Shown piece by piece: positions 1 to 7,571 of a stretch of 64,000 bases of DNA; the stretch's first letter is position 1, and each line of letters starts with the position of its first letter. This stretch comes from Stutzerimonas stutzeri (lineage in GTDB: Bacteria; Pseudomonadota; Gammaproteobacteria; Pseudomonadales; Pseudomonadaceae): assembly GCF_000952685.1 (NCBI RefSeq), contig NZ_JYHV01000029.1:62001-126000 (forward strand), given 5' to 3'. A model generated the notes under the pieces. That model worked only from the letters and a program-made list of their open reading frames with translations, was not told the DNA's origin and did no database searches. Both the position numbers and the translations under genes were made by a program.

Positions 1-104
1 GCAGGTTGGATCATTCTCAGCGCGACGAGGATCGGCGAGTAGGCACAGTTATCCGTCGCGATACCGGTACAGGCCCGGAACGATACGGCTCAACCAGCGG
101 CCGT

Positions 105-233
105 TCAGGACTGTTTGGCCAGCACCAGCACGAACCCCACCACGATCCCGGCCAGGGAGATCAACCAGCCGATCCGGTGCGCACGGTTCTTTTCGGCTTG
201 GCGAACGGGATCTACGGGCTTCTTTTTTCTCAC
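105..233 (-). CDS. Small single-pass membrane protein (42 aa), unknown function
   Basis: I do not recognise a named family. Translation is best started at the GTG at 233, which has a GAGAGG purine run about ten bases upstream. The product begins with a basic stretch (RKKKP, then R, K, R residues to about residue 20) and has one strongly hydrophobic helix over roughly residues 21-38, ending AKQS. The positive-inside pattern predicts N-in topology in the inner membrane. A longer upstream reading frame exists, but its extra residues look like non-coding translation. It runs in the same direction as the next small gene, with about 150 bases of apparently empty DNA between them. Confidence 0.55.
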   Translation of the reverse strand: MRKKKPVDPVRQAEKNRAHRIGWLISLAGIVVGFVLVLAKQS

Positions 234-381
234 GGTTCCACTGCCTCTCGCTGAATAGGGCGCGTTCCGGGGGCGAACCGTCCCAAACGCAACGCGCGCC
301 TTTGTAGGCCGTGAGCGCGGAATTGTCCAGCGAGCAGCCTGTCCTTCACCCTGGAAATACGTCTGGGCTGCTACCGCGAGA

Positions 382-534
382 CTACCCCAGCGGGCTTTCT
401 CCCGGATTCGGTTCATTGCCGGGATCACCGCCCTCGTCCGGCTCGGCCGAATCACCCGACCCGGGTGCATCACCGTATTCATCGTAATCGGGTGGTGTCA
501 GGCCATCCTTGAGTGGATCTTTCGGATCGGTCAT
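382..534 (-). CDS. Small acidic Pro/Gly-rich protein (50 aa)
   Basis: Starts at an ATG preceded by AAGAGGAGCGC, a good ribosome-binding site. The product starts MTDPKDPLKDGL and is dominated by Asp, Glu, Pro and Gly (for example GDPGNEPNPGESPLG at the end), so it is very acidic and probably disordered and cytoplasmic. No domain is visible. The longer frame upstream of this ATG is Arg-rich and lacks a ribosome-binding site, so I take the internal start. No function can be assigned. Confidence 0.55.
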   Translation of the reverse strand: MTDPKDPLKDGLTPPDYDEYGDAPGSGDSAEPDEGGDPGNEPNPGESPLG

Positions 535-694
535 GGCTGCGCTCCTCTTCGCGATGAAAAGACCAGAACGACTTCCCCCTTTTTGATGCACGAGCCGCTT
601 CATCGTTCGCCGTCGGCGAGCTAGCGCGCGTCGGGTCGTATTTGACACAGACCTGCCGCTTGGGAATCCGTGTCGGACCGCAAGCGCGGTTGGC

Positions 695-1129
695 TCAAGG
701 AGATCGCTTCGTGACTGTCCGAGCCGGAGGCCTTCCGGCTGCTTCGCCTGTCTTGGCGAAAGCCTTGATCACGTCGCGTACGACCTTACGCTGCTCATTT
801 GGCAGTGCCAGGAAGGCGTCGATGGCCTCTCGGTCGTCATAGAAAGCCGGGTCTTCCCACTGCGCCCGCTGCTCACGGATCGCAGTCACCGCCCTGTCAC
901 CAAATCGCAAGGCCTGAGGCTCGACCTTCAACCACTGCGCGATGACCTGAAGCTTGTCCTGCGAGGGGATGGACTTTCCGCCGAGCCAGCGTGAAACAGC
1001 CTGAAAGGTCACCGACCGTCCCCAGTAACGCGAATTGAATTCGCGTTCCAGAACAGCAGGGCGATCAGGGTATCCCGCGGCAAGCATCGCAGTGCGCAGG
1101 CGTTCGGCAAATTCCATCTTCTCGTTCAT
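695..1129 (-). CDS. XRE-family helix-turn-helix transcriptional regulator
   Basis: A 144-residue product with an N-terminal Cro/C1-type helix-turn-helix at about residues 5-70; the recognition part reads FQAVSRWLGGKSIPS. A helical C-terminal tail (AIDAFLALPNEQRKVVRDVI) may serve dimerisation. Such proteins act as small phage-like or stand-alone repressors. An in-frame ATG at 1162 could add 11 residues; I prefer 1129 because the fold begins there, but neither start has a strong ribosome-binding site. It diverges from the BRO-N-like gene at 1370 across about 200 bases, the classic repressor/antirepressor arrangement. The intergenic DNA contains the palindrome TGAATTCA, a possible operator core. 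Confidence 0.8.
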   Translation of the reverse strand: MNEKMEFAERLRTAMLAAGYPDRPAVLEREFNSRYWGRSVTFQAVSRWLGGKSIPSQDKLQVIAQWLKVEPQALRFGDRAVTAIREQRAQWEDPAFYDDREAIDAFLALPNEQRKVVRDVIKAFAKTGEAAGRPPARTVTKRSP

Positions 1130-1369
1130 GGAGTGGACGTTAAGTTCCAGCCCCATGCCCAACTGAACATGCTGTTGTACATAAAACTGAATTCATGCTT
1201 TCATTTCTCAAGAATGCTGTGAAGGACGACGGCATGTCGTTCGATCACGGCAATACGCTTGGTATCCTGAGGCCGTGCACGATAGTTCGACGCATCAGGA
1301 CACGGGGCAGCTGGGTAACGAATGAAGAAGCCTGACGCCAATGCGGTTCGGGCAGCACGAGGACAAGGA
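1130..1369. promoter_or_regulatory. Divergent control region between XRE repressor and BRO-N-like gene
   Basis: About 240 bases separate the divergent start codons. The stretch at about 1178-1200 is AT-rich compared with its surroundings and holds the perfect palindrome TGAATTCA next to TTGTACATAAAAC. This is the natural place for the regulator's own operator. On the leftward strand a TTGAGA hexamer precedes an AT-rich segment, but no clean -10 box can be fixed. The assignment rests on position and base composition, not on a known motif. Confidence 0.35.
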
Positions 1370-1834
1370 ATGCCTACCCTTCATTATCTGAATTTCGAGG
1401 GCCACAACCTTTGCGTAGCGCATCGACCAGACGGCCTTGTGCTGCTGGACGGTACAGCGCTGGCACGTTTGCTCGGATACGTCGACGAACTCGGCGCTCT
1501 GCATTCACATTGCCGGGTCGAGGGTTTCATCTTCGGCAACCAGCCTCGTCCAACGATCTGGATCGATATACACAACACCTACTGCCTGGTAACTCACAGC
1601 GAATCGTCGGTAGCCGAGCGCCTTGGCCATTGGATCAGCCATTGGTTGCTACCGCGCTTCAGCGACCAACGCTCGCAGCCCCATGTTCGAAAGGCCGTTA
1701 TCGGTGAGCAGCCCCTACGGGTGCTGAACTGGCGGGACGAGTGCTGGATTTCGCTTCACGGAGCGATACGGCTACTCCGCATCGCTGACCAGAACGTGGT
1801 CAAAGCACTCGCGGACTTACGCAACTTTCGCTAA
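1370..1834 (+). CDS. BRO-N/antirepressor-like protein
   Basis: A 154-residue product starting MPTLHYLNFEGHNLCV. The pattern of a short beta hairpin, a variable strand, then dGTALARLLGY resembles the BRO-N domain of phage antirepressors, where the motif reads roughly dVa..LGY. A second weaker copy may lie near residues 110-150 (LRVLNWRDECWISLHGAIRLL). The start at 1370 is chosen because GAGGACAAGGA lies directly upstream; an ATG at 1322 would add 16 poorly conserved-looking residues. It sits divergent from an XRE repressor, which fits an antirepressor role, but no other phage genes are near. The family call is tentative. Confidence 0.5.
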   Translation: MPTLHYLNFEGHNLCVAHRPDGLVLLDGTALARLLGYVDELGALHSHCRVEGFIFGNQPRPTIWIDIHNTYCLVTHSESSVAERLGHWISHWLLPRFSDQRSQPHVRKAVIGEQPLRVLNWRDECWISLHGAIRLLRIADQNVVKALADLRNFR

Positions 1835-1925
1835 TGCCAACAACAAATGCGCAGCTCAATGCCGACCCCTAATTGCCCCTGAGCGGTTGCCAGGGAGCGA
1901 TAGCGCAGCGTCTCGGCCCGCCTGT

Positions 1926-2777
1926 TCATCGACCGCCAAACATCCCCACCCAGTAGATTCCCGCATCGCTCTGCGGGTCCACCGCGTAGGCGCCGCCCAG
2001 CTCGCTGAATTCCGGGTTCATTACATTGGCACAATGCCCCGGGCTTGCCAGCCAGCCCTCGACGATCTGCCGGGGACGGTCGAGCGCCGCGGCGATGTTC
2101 TGCCCGACCGGCGAACCGGGATAACCCGCCAGCTCGGCGCGGTCGCCCGGGGTGCGACCTTCAGGGTCGAGATGGCCAAAAAAATTGCCATTGGCCATGG
2201 CGCGGCTGTGGGTTTCGGCGAGGCTGGCGAGCGTCGCGTTCCAGCTCAAGGGCGGTGCGGCGGCAAAAGCCTTGCCAGCGCACTGATGAGCGGTTCCGCG
2301 GACGCGGTTGACCTCTTCGAGCAACCGCTGCCCTTCGCTCTGGGAATCCTTCAGATGGCCGCCGATCAGCGGGCGCGCCAGCACGATGCGCCAGTCGCGT
2401 CCGGCACGGCTGACGCCGACACCGGCGTACTGCGGATCGAGCACCACGCGACAGAAACTTTCACGCAATGCCTGCATGGCCGACGCGGCGTCGCGCGGGC
2501 CGGAAAGGCTAATGGCCTGCACACTGACCATAGGGTAACCAGCACGGGCCAACGCGCCCTGCAGATCACCGGAGCCGGTCGCCGGCAGCACCAGGCGCGA
2601 GTCGGACTGAAGCGGTGTCAGCTCTTCGCTGGCGCGGTTGTCGCAGCGCTGTACCTCACTGCGATAGGCATTGATCGAGTCGATCAGCTGCGCCTCCCCT
2701 CCCACATCGGCGGCGACCACAACGCGACCGCCACCGAGCAGTGCCATCAGAAACAAGGAAGACGAAAGCAGGCGCAC
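1926..2777 (-). CDS. Secreted CAP-domain (SCP/PR-1, YkwD-like) protein
   Basis: The 283-residue product starts at a GTG with GGAG eight bases upstream. It has an N-terminal signal peptide (about residues 1-23, hydrophobic SSSLFLMALL, probable cleavage after VVVAA). The C-terminal part (about 140-283) is a bacterial CAP domain: N-x4-THSRAMANGNFF-H, VGQNIAA, GWLASPGHCANVMNPEFSELGGAY, all family hallmarks. The N-terminal half has a separate conserved fold with two Cys. Cellular function of bacterial CAP proteins is mostly unknown; a periplasmic or extracellular site is expected. A full-length paralogue lies at 41261-42154 with the same two-part layout. Confidence 0.85.
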   Translation of the reverse strand: MRLLSSSLFLMALLGGGRVVVAADVGGEAQLIDSINAYRSEVQRCDNRASEELTPLQSDSRLVLPATGSGDLQGALARAGYPMVSVQAISLSGPRDAASAMQALRESFCRVVLDPQYAGVGVSRAGRDWRIVLARPLIGGHLKDSQSEGQRLLEEVNRVRGTAHQCAGKAFAAAPPLSWNATLASLAETHSRAMANGNFFGHLDPEGRTPGDRAELAGYPGSPVGQNIAAALDRPRQIVEGWLASPGHCANVMNPEFSELGGAYAVDPQSDAGIYWVGMFGGR

Positions 2778-2875
2778 GAAATATCTCCAGCAACAGTTGG
2801 CGGGACGCTGAAGATGCACCCAGCACGCCCCGAAAGTCGAGCCGGTGCGGCAAAACGCTACCTACCGCGGCCCAC

Positions 2876-2914
2876 TTGCCGTATGGCGAGGACTCCAACT
2901 TATAATAGTTCTTA
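2876..2914 (+). promoter_or_regulatory. Putative promoter and Fur-like box before the two-component operon
   Basis: TTGCCG at 2876-2881 and a perfect TATAAT at 2901-2906 are 19 bases apart, slightly wide for a sigma-70 promoter. The segment 2900-2914 (TTATAATAGTTCTTA) matches the Fur 7-1-7 pattern TGATAATNATTATCA at about 10 of 14 positions when read on the reverse strand. Overlap of a Fur site with the -10 box would give iron repression of the regulator genes. The downstream TonB-dependent receptor supports this; binding is not shown. Confidence 0.4.
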
Positions 2915-2934
2915 TTTGCACCGGAGCCTTTCCA

Positions 2935-3636
2935 TTGGCAACTTGCTCAGCTCAGCGGCTTCTGGCTATCGAGGACGACCCGATCCTGGGGGCGCACTTG
3001 AAAACATCGCTGGAAAACCGTGGATTCGACGTAACACTCGCTGGCGACGGTTCTACCGGCCTGGCACTGGCTCGCGATTCGACCTACGACCTGATCCTGC
3101 TGGATGTCATGCTGCCGGAACTCAGCGGTATGGAGCTATTAACCCAGCTGCGGAAGCAACGCCGCACACCGGTGCTGATGATGTCCGCGCTGGGCAACGA
3201 GGCGCACCGCATCCAGGGCTTCGACAGCGGCGCCGACGACTACCTGCCCAAGCCCTTCAGCGTCGAGGAATTACAGGTTCGCATCTCCGCCATCCTGCGC
3301 CGCGTGGCCTATGAGCGCAGTGCACCATCGGCGGTGAATCATGAATCGATACGCTTCGACGATCAGCGCTGCGATCTGCGCTACGAGGGGCGCTGGGTTG
3401 GCCTGACCGCCACTGAATACCGGCTGATGAAGGTGCTGCATGACACTGCCGGCGAGGTGCTGAGCAAGCCGTTTCTCTACCAGCAGGCGCTGCGCCGCGG
3501 TTATTCGCAACATGATCGCAGCCTGGACATGCACATCAGCAACATCCGCCGCAAACTGGCGCGCGAACAGGTGCTGAATTTGCGCCTGGAATCGGTATGG
3601 GGCAAGGGCTACGTGCTGGACCTGCAGGTCGGTTGA
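2935..3636 (+). CDS. OmpR-family response regulator
   Basis: A 233-residue regulator. The receiver domain (about 5-120) has the acidic pair in AIEDDP, the phospho-acceptor Asp in LILLDVMLPE, and the conserved Lys in PKPFS. A winged-helix DNA-binding domain follows (about 130-230; LTATEYRLMKVL ... SLDMHISNIRRKL). I choose the TTG at 2935, with CCGGAG nine bases upstream, because the protein then begins just before the first receiver strand (QRLLAIEDD); the GTG at 2845 would add a long non-homologous tail. The gene overlaps the sensor kinase by one base (TGATG). Placement before a TonB receptor recalls PfeR/PirR of P. aeruginosa. Confidence 0.9.
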   Translation: MATCSAQRLLAIEDDPILGAHLKTSLENRGFDVTLAGDGSTGLALARDSTYDLILLDVMLPELSGMELLTQLRKQRRTPVLMMSALGNEAHRIQGFDSGADDYLPKPFSVEELQVRISAILRRVAYERSAPSAVNHESIRFDDQRCDLRYEGRWVGLTATEYRLMKVLHDTAGEVLSKPFLYQQALRRGYSQHDRSLDMHISNIRRKLAREQVLNLRLESVWGKGYVLDLQVG

Positions 3637-4967
3637 TGCCCAATCGTCATTCACTGTTCTGGCGCCTGGTGGTGCTGGTCGCGGGCTTCTGCCTGGCAAT
3701 GATCTGGGCCGGCGGCTACGTCGGCCATCATATCGACCGGACCAGTTCCTATCTGTCGCAGGAAGCCCACAGGGTACTCGCCGGCTATGCCGACGAGGCC
3801 CAGGCTGCCTTGCAAACCGGGCCGCAGGCACTGGCCCGATGGCTCGCGGACATGCGCCAGCGAGAGCCGGGCTGGCTGGTCGTGGTCGACGAACAGCTGC
3901 AACCCCTCGGCGGCCAAACCCTGACCGCCGCGGAGCGGCAGGGGCTCACGTTCGTGCGGCACTACGAATGGCCAATGAGCCGCCGCTATGAAGGCCTGCC
4001 GCTGATTTCCATCCCGATCGCTGATAGCGGCGCACGGCTGGTGATGCGTCTACCGGAACGCTTTCGCCCGTGGCGCCACTATGCGCTGCTCAGGGCCGGC
4101 GCGGTGTATCTGCCCCCGATACTGCTGTCCGTGCTGTTCTGCTGGTTGCTCTATCGCCTGTTGGTTTCGCCGCTCGATAGCTTGCGCCGGCAGGCCAATG
4201 CGCTACGCGGCAACCGCCTCGACTCGCTGCTGCCGCCCTCCATTGCCCGGCGCAACGATGAACTCGGCGAACTGGGCCACTCGCTGGAATACCTCACCCA
4301 GCGCCTGCGCGATTCGATCAACCAGCAACAACAACTGCTACGCGACCTGTCCCATGAATTGCGCACCCCGCTCAGCCGCCTGCGCGTGGCCTGCGAGAGC
4401 GAGCTCAGCGCGGAGGAAATGCGAAGCCGAACCGACCGCGAGATCACCCGTATGCAGCAGCTGGTCGATAGCACCCTGGAGTTCGCCTGGCTGGACAGTG
4501 AACAGCCCCGCTTTGAATGCGAGTCGGTGGACGTCGCAGCCCTGTGGGACGTGATCAGCGAGAACGCCTGCTTCGAAGCCGGCTGGCCGCGCGAGCGCAT
4601 CCGGGCGCAGGTTCCGGAAGATTGCCAGGTGCTCGGCAACCTCAACGCGCTGGCGCAGGCCATGGAGAACATTCTGCGCAATGCCGTTCGCTACTCTCCC
4701 GCTCAGGGAACGGTGTGCCTGTCCGTCGATCGCGACGGGAACCACTGGAGGCTGCGCATCGAAGATCAGGGCCCGGGCGTGCCAACGGATCGGTTGTCGG
4801 TGATCTTCCTGCCATTCGCGCGACTCAGCGCCGCCCGTCCCGGCGGCGATGGTTTCGGCCTGGGCCTGGCGATCGCCCGTGGCATGGTGCTGATGCAAGG
4901 CGGCACGATCTGGGCCGAAAACGGCGATACCGGCCTGAGAATGACCATTCGCTTGCGAAGTGTATAG
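3636..4967 (+). CDS. Sensor histidine kinase (PfeS/PirS-like)
   Basis: The 443-residue kinase partners the preceding regulator. It has a transmembrane helix near residues 10-30, a periplasmic sensor region, a second helix around 155-175, then a HAMP linker. The HisKA domain contains the phospho-acceptor His in LLRDLSHELRTPLSRL, and the HATPase domain shows the N box (MENILRNAVRYS), DQGPGVP and GFGLGLAIARG. The ATG overlaps the regulator's stop codon. The sensed signal is unknown; position before a siderophore-type receptor suggests an iron-siderophore signal, as for PfeS (enterobactin) and PirS, but the ligand cannot be read from sequence. Confidence 0.88.
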   Translation: MPNRHSLFWRLVVLVAGFCLAMIWAGGYVGHHIDRTSSYLSQEAHRVLAGYADEAQAALQTGPQALARWLADMRQREPGWLVVVDEQLQPLGGQTLTAAERQGLTFVRHYEWPMSRRYEGLPLISIPIADSGARLVMRLPERFRPWRHYALLRAGAVYLPPILLSVLFCWLLYRLLVSPLDSLRRQANALRGNRLDSLLPPSIARRNDELGELGHSLEYLTQRLRDSINQQQQLLRDLSHELRTPLSRLRVACESELSAEEMRSRTDREITRMQQLVDSTLEFAWLDSEQPRFECESVDVAALWDVISENACFEAGWPRERIRAQVPEDCQVLGNLNALAQAMENILRNAVRYSPAQGTVCLSVDRDGNHWRLRIEDQGPGVPTDRLSVIFLPFARLSAARPGGDGFGLGLAIARGMVLMQGGTIWAENGDTGLRMTIRLRSV

Positions 4968-4992
4968 ATTGTAAATGCGCTTTACTCTCAAA

Positions 4993-5007
4993 TGAGAATA
5001 CTTAGCA
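4993..5007 (+). promoter_or_regulatory. Candidate Fur box upstream of TonB-dependent receptor
   Basis: The 15-mer TGAGAATACTTAGCA matches the 7-1-7 Fur consensus TGATAATNATTATCA at 12 of 14 informative positions. It lies about 95 bases upstream of the receptor ATG and just past the kinase stop codon, suggesting the receptor has its own iron-repressed promoter. This is the best Fur-like match I found in the window. Confidence 0.65.
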
Positions 5008-5100
5008 TTGCCAGCAACATCGCGGCGCTCGATGTGCACGCTGGCATGTGGCGAGCTTTTAGCCGCGGACTATGTAGGTTTCTCAGGGAGACGGCAGTAA

Positions 5101-7074
5101 ATGGTGATTTTGAATCGGCATCGGCTGGCTTGCGCAATCGCTGTAGCAACATGGATGAGCACTCCGGTCAGTGCCGAAGAGCCGGTCGAACTATCGAACG
5201 TCGTCGTGACCGCATCAGGCTTCCAGCAACAGATCAAGGAGGCGCCCGCCTCCATCTCCGTCGTTACGCGGGAAGAGCTGGAAAAGAAGTCCTACCGCGA
5301 TGTGACCGATGCCCTACGGGACATCCCCGGCGTCGTGATCACCGGCGGCGCCAGTTCCAGCGACATCAGCATTCGCGGCATGGCGTCCAAGTACACCTTG
5401 ATCCTCATCGACGGCAAACGCATGGAGTCGCGTGCGACGCGCCCCAACAGCGACGGCCCGGGCATCGAGCAGGGCTGGACGCCTCCCCTGGAAGCCATCG
5501 AGCGCATCGAGGTCGTGCGCGGCCCGATGTCGTCCCTGTATGGCTCCGACGCCATGGGGGGAGTGATCAATATCATCACGCGCAAGGTGGCGGACACTTG
5601 GCATGGTGGCGTACGAACCGAAAAGACCTTCCAGGACCGCTCAGACTCCGGTGATTACCACAGCCTCAACGGATACCTGTCAGGTCCTCTGGTCGATGGT
5701 CTGCTAGGGCTACAGGTCTATGGGCAGGCGTCTCGCCGAGACGAGGACGACATCCCTAGCGGGTTCAACGAGCAGAAGACCAACAGTGGAACAGCCAAAC
5801 TGTCTTTCACGCCCAACGCGGCTAACGACATCGTTCTGGAAGTGGGAAAGACCGAGCAGGAACGCAACGCCAAGATGGGCCGCTCCGGCACGGGTAACAG
5901 TGATTCGCTATCGGATTACGACCGTACTCATTATTCCATCAGCCATACCGGGCGCTGGGATTCGGGCCAGTCGGAAAGCTATGTGCAGCAGGAGCGTATC
6001 GAGAACCCAGGCCGCGAGATGGAGCTGGAGAACAGCGTCTTCAATACGCAGACCTCGCTCTTTCTGGGCGATCACATCGCCACGCTCGGCGGCCAGTACA
6101 AGTACGAGGATCTCTCGGACAAGGGCAACCAGCTGGCAGGTGCCGAAGACCTGACCCAACTGACACGCTGGTCCTGGGCGCTCTTCGCCGAGGACGAGTG
6201 GAGCCTGACCGACAGCTTCGCGCTGACCACCGGCCTGCGCATGGATCGTGATGAAAACTACGGCACTCATTGGTCTCCGCGCATCTATGGCGTGTGGCAA
6301 GCCGCGGAGCAATGGACGGTCAAAGGTGGCGTATCCAGTGGTTATCGCTCGCCTGACATTCGCGCCGCGGTGGATAACTGGGGGCAGATCACCGGCGGCG
6401 GCCGAGGCGATCCAGCAGTGATCGTGGGCAACTCCTCTCTCAAGCCAGAGGAAAGCCTGAGCCAGGAAATCGGGGTGTTATGGGACAGCCTGAACGGCCT
6501 GTCGGCCGGTGTGACGCTGTTCAACACGGACTTCAAGGATAAGATCACCGAGCTTCGTCGCTGCACGGATACCACCGGCAATGCGTCGGGCCAATGTGTC
6601 GTCAACGGCGCGGCGTACCGCTTCATCAGCGACCGAGTCAATGTCGATGAAGCTCGCATGCGCGGTGTCGAGGCAACGTTCGACTGGGACATCACCGAAA
6701 CCGTTTCGCTGGGCGCCAACTACACCTATACCGAATCGGAGCAGCGCAGTGGCGACTTTCGTGGCGAGCCCCTTAATCAGATGCCCAAGCACATGTTCAA
6801 CACCACGTTGGACTGGCAAACCAGCGACCGCCTCGGCACTTGGGCTCGGCTCAATTACCGCAGCGAAACATCTGAATACCTGTCGCGTACCAGCATGGCC
6901 GAAAGCACCCCTTCATACACTTTGGTTGACCTTGGCGGCACCTATGACGTGAACCGCAACGTCAAGCTGCTGGCGGGTGTTTACAACATTTTCAACGAGC
7001 AGATCGACTACAACAGCTACGAAACGGTGCTAGATGGGCGTCGATACACGGTCGGGATGAGCGCCTCTTTTTGA
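5101..7074 (+). CDS. TonB-dependent outer-membrane receptor (CirA-like, catecholate type)
   Basis: The 657-residue protein has a signal peptide (about 1-25, cleaved after PVSA), a TonB box (NVVVTASG), a plug domain (PASISVVTREELEKKSYRDV ... RIEVVRGPMSSLYG ... GGVINIITRK), and a 22-strand barrel ending in the terminal Phe signature VGMSASF. Length and plug motifs resemble CirA and related catecholate siderophore receptors. It imports a ferric chelate using TonB-ExbBD energy. It follows a two-component system and a strong Fur-box match, so dual control by iron starvation and ligand sensing is likely. The true ligand is not known. Confidence 0.88.
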   Translation: MVILNRHRLACAIAVATWMSTPVSAEEPVELSNVVVTASGFQQQIKEAPASISVVTREELEKKSYRDVTDALRDIPGVVITGGASSSDISIRGMASKYTLILIDGKRMESRATRPNSDGPGIEQGWTPPLEAIERIEVVRGPMSSLYGSDAMGGVINIITRKVADTWHGGVRTEKTFQDRSDSGDYHSLNGYLSGPLVDGLLGLQVYGQASRRDEDDIPSGFNEQKTNSGTAKLSFTPNAANDIVLEVGKTEQERNAKMGRSGTGNSDSLSDYDRTHYSISHTGRWDSGQSESYVQQERIENPGREMELENSVFNTQTSLFLGDHIATLGGQYKYEDLSDKGNQLAGAEDLTQLTRWSWALFAEDEWSLTDSFALTTGLRMDRDENYGTHWSPRIYGVWQAAEQWTVKGGVSSGYRSPDIRAAVDNWGQITGGGRGDPAVIVGNSSLKPEESLSQEIGVLWDSLNGLSAGVTLFNTDFKDKITELRRCTDTTGNASGQCVVNGAAYRFISDRVNVDEARMRGVEATFDWDITETVSLGANYTYTESEQRSGDFRGEPLNQMPKHMFNTTLDWQTSDRLGTWARLNYRSETSEYLSRTSMAESTPSYTLVDLGGTYDVNRNVKLLAGVYNIFNEQIDYNSYETVLDGRRYTVGMSASF

Positions 7075-7085
7075 TGCGATGAACG

Positions 7086-7111
7086 AGACGCCCATTACCA
7101 GGAGCGTCTCG
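7086..7111 (+). terminator. Weak hairpin after the TonB receptor gene
   Basis: GAGACGC and GCGTCTC form a seven-base stem with a twelve-base loop a few bases after the receptor stop codon. No T-run follows, so intrinsic termination is doubtful; it could instead protect the 3' end of the messenger. Confidence 0.3.
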
Positions 7112-7268
7112 ATGGTCGACATGGGACCTGCGTCGCCAATCTTGAGCTTGGCCCCGAGCGTATCGGCGTAGGTCTACTCACCGCTCAACACAGACTCAAT
7201 GCCCAGCCAGCTAACGCAGCAACGGCTGGGTATTTTCCGTATGGATTCGTTCGGTTCTGGAGCTCGTC

Positions 7269-7571
7269 GTGACCCGTTCCACATCGCAACCGGGTGGTAA
7301 CTGGCGAGACATCGCCACGCGTACCGCCCTCGCCATCCTCGGCGGCTATACCTTCACCTACGCCGCGACCGCCGCCCTCGCGCGGCTGCTGCCACTGGAC
7401 CGGATCGATGCACTGACTGCTGCCTCGCTGCTGTCGTTCGTGATCTATCTGGTATTCATTCTGTGGACGTTTTCCGCCGCCTCGGTGCGACGCGTGCTGA
7501 TCGTTTTGTGCCTAGCCATACCCATGGCGGGCGTCGGCTTCTGGCCACAACTGCTGGAGGTCCTGCGATGA
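7269..7571 (+). CDS. DUF3649 small membrane protein of iron-uptake cassette
   Basis: A 100-residue protein starting at GTG with GGAG seven bases upstream. It has two to three hydrophobic segments (about 19-35, 50-67, 73-95). It matches the DUF3649 type commonly found in Pseudomonas just before a PepSY membrane protein and a DUF3325 protein, usually near TonB receptors. The stop codon overlaps the next ATG (ATGA), so the three genes are translationally coupled. Molecular role is unknown; iron-related function is inferred only from context. Confidence 0.75.
   Translation: MTRSTSQPGGNWRDIATRTALAILGGYTFTYAATAALARLLPLDRIDALTAASLLSFVIYLVFILWTFSAASVRRVLIVLCLAIPMAGVGFWPQLLEVLR

Noticed and set aside
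1..104. Partial gene entering from the left edge
   Set aside because: No frame on either strand gives a recognisable C-terminus in about 100 bases.
1887..3314. Long rightward frame (475 aa) across the CAP gene and regulator start
   Set aside because: It is antisense to a protein with clear CAP motifs and then shifts into non-coding composition over the response regulator; no domain.
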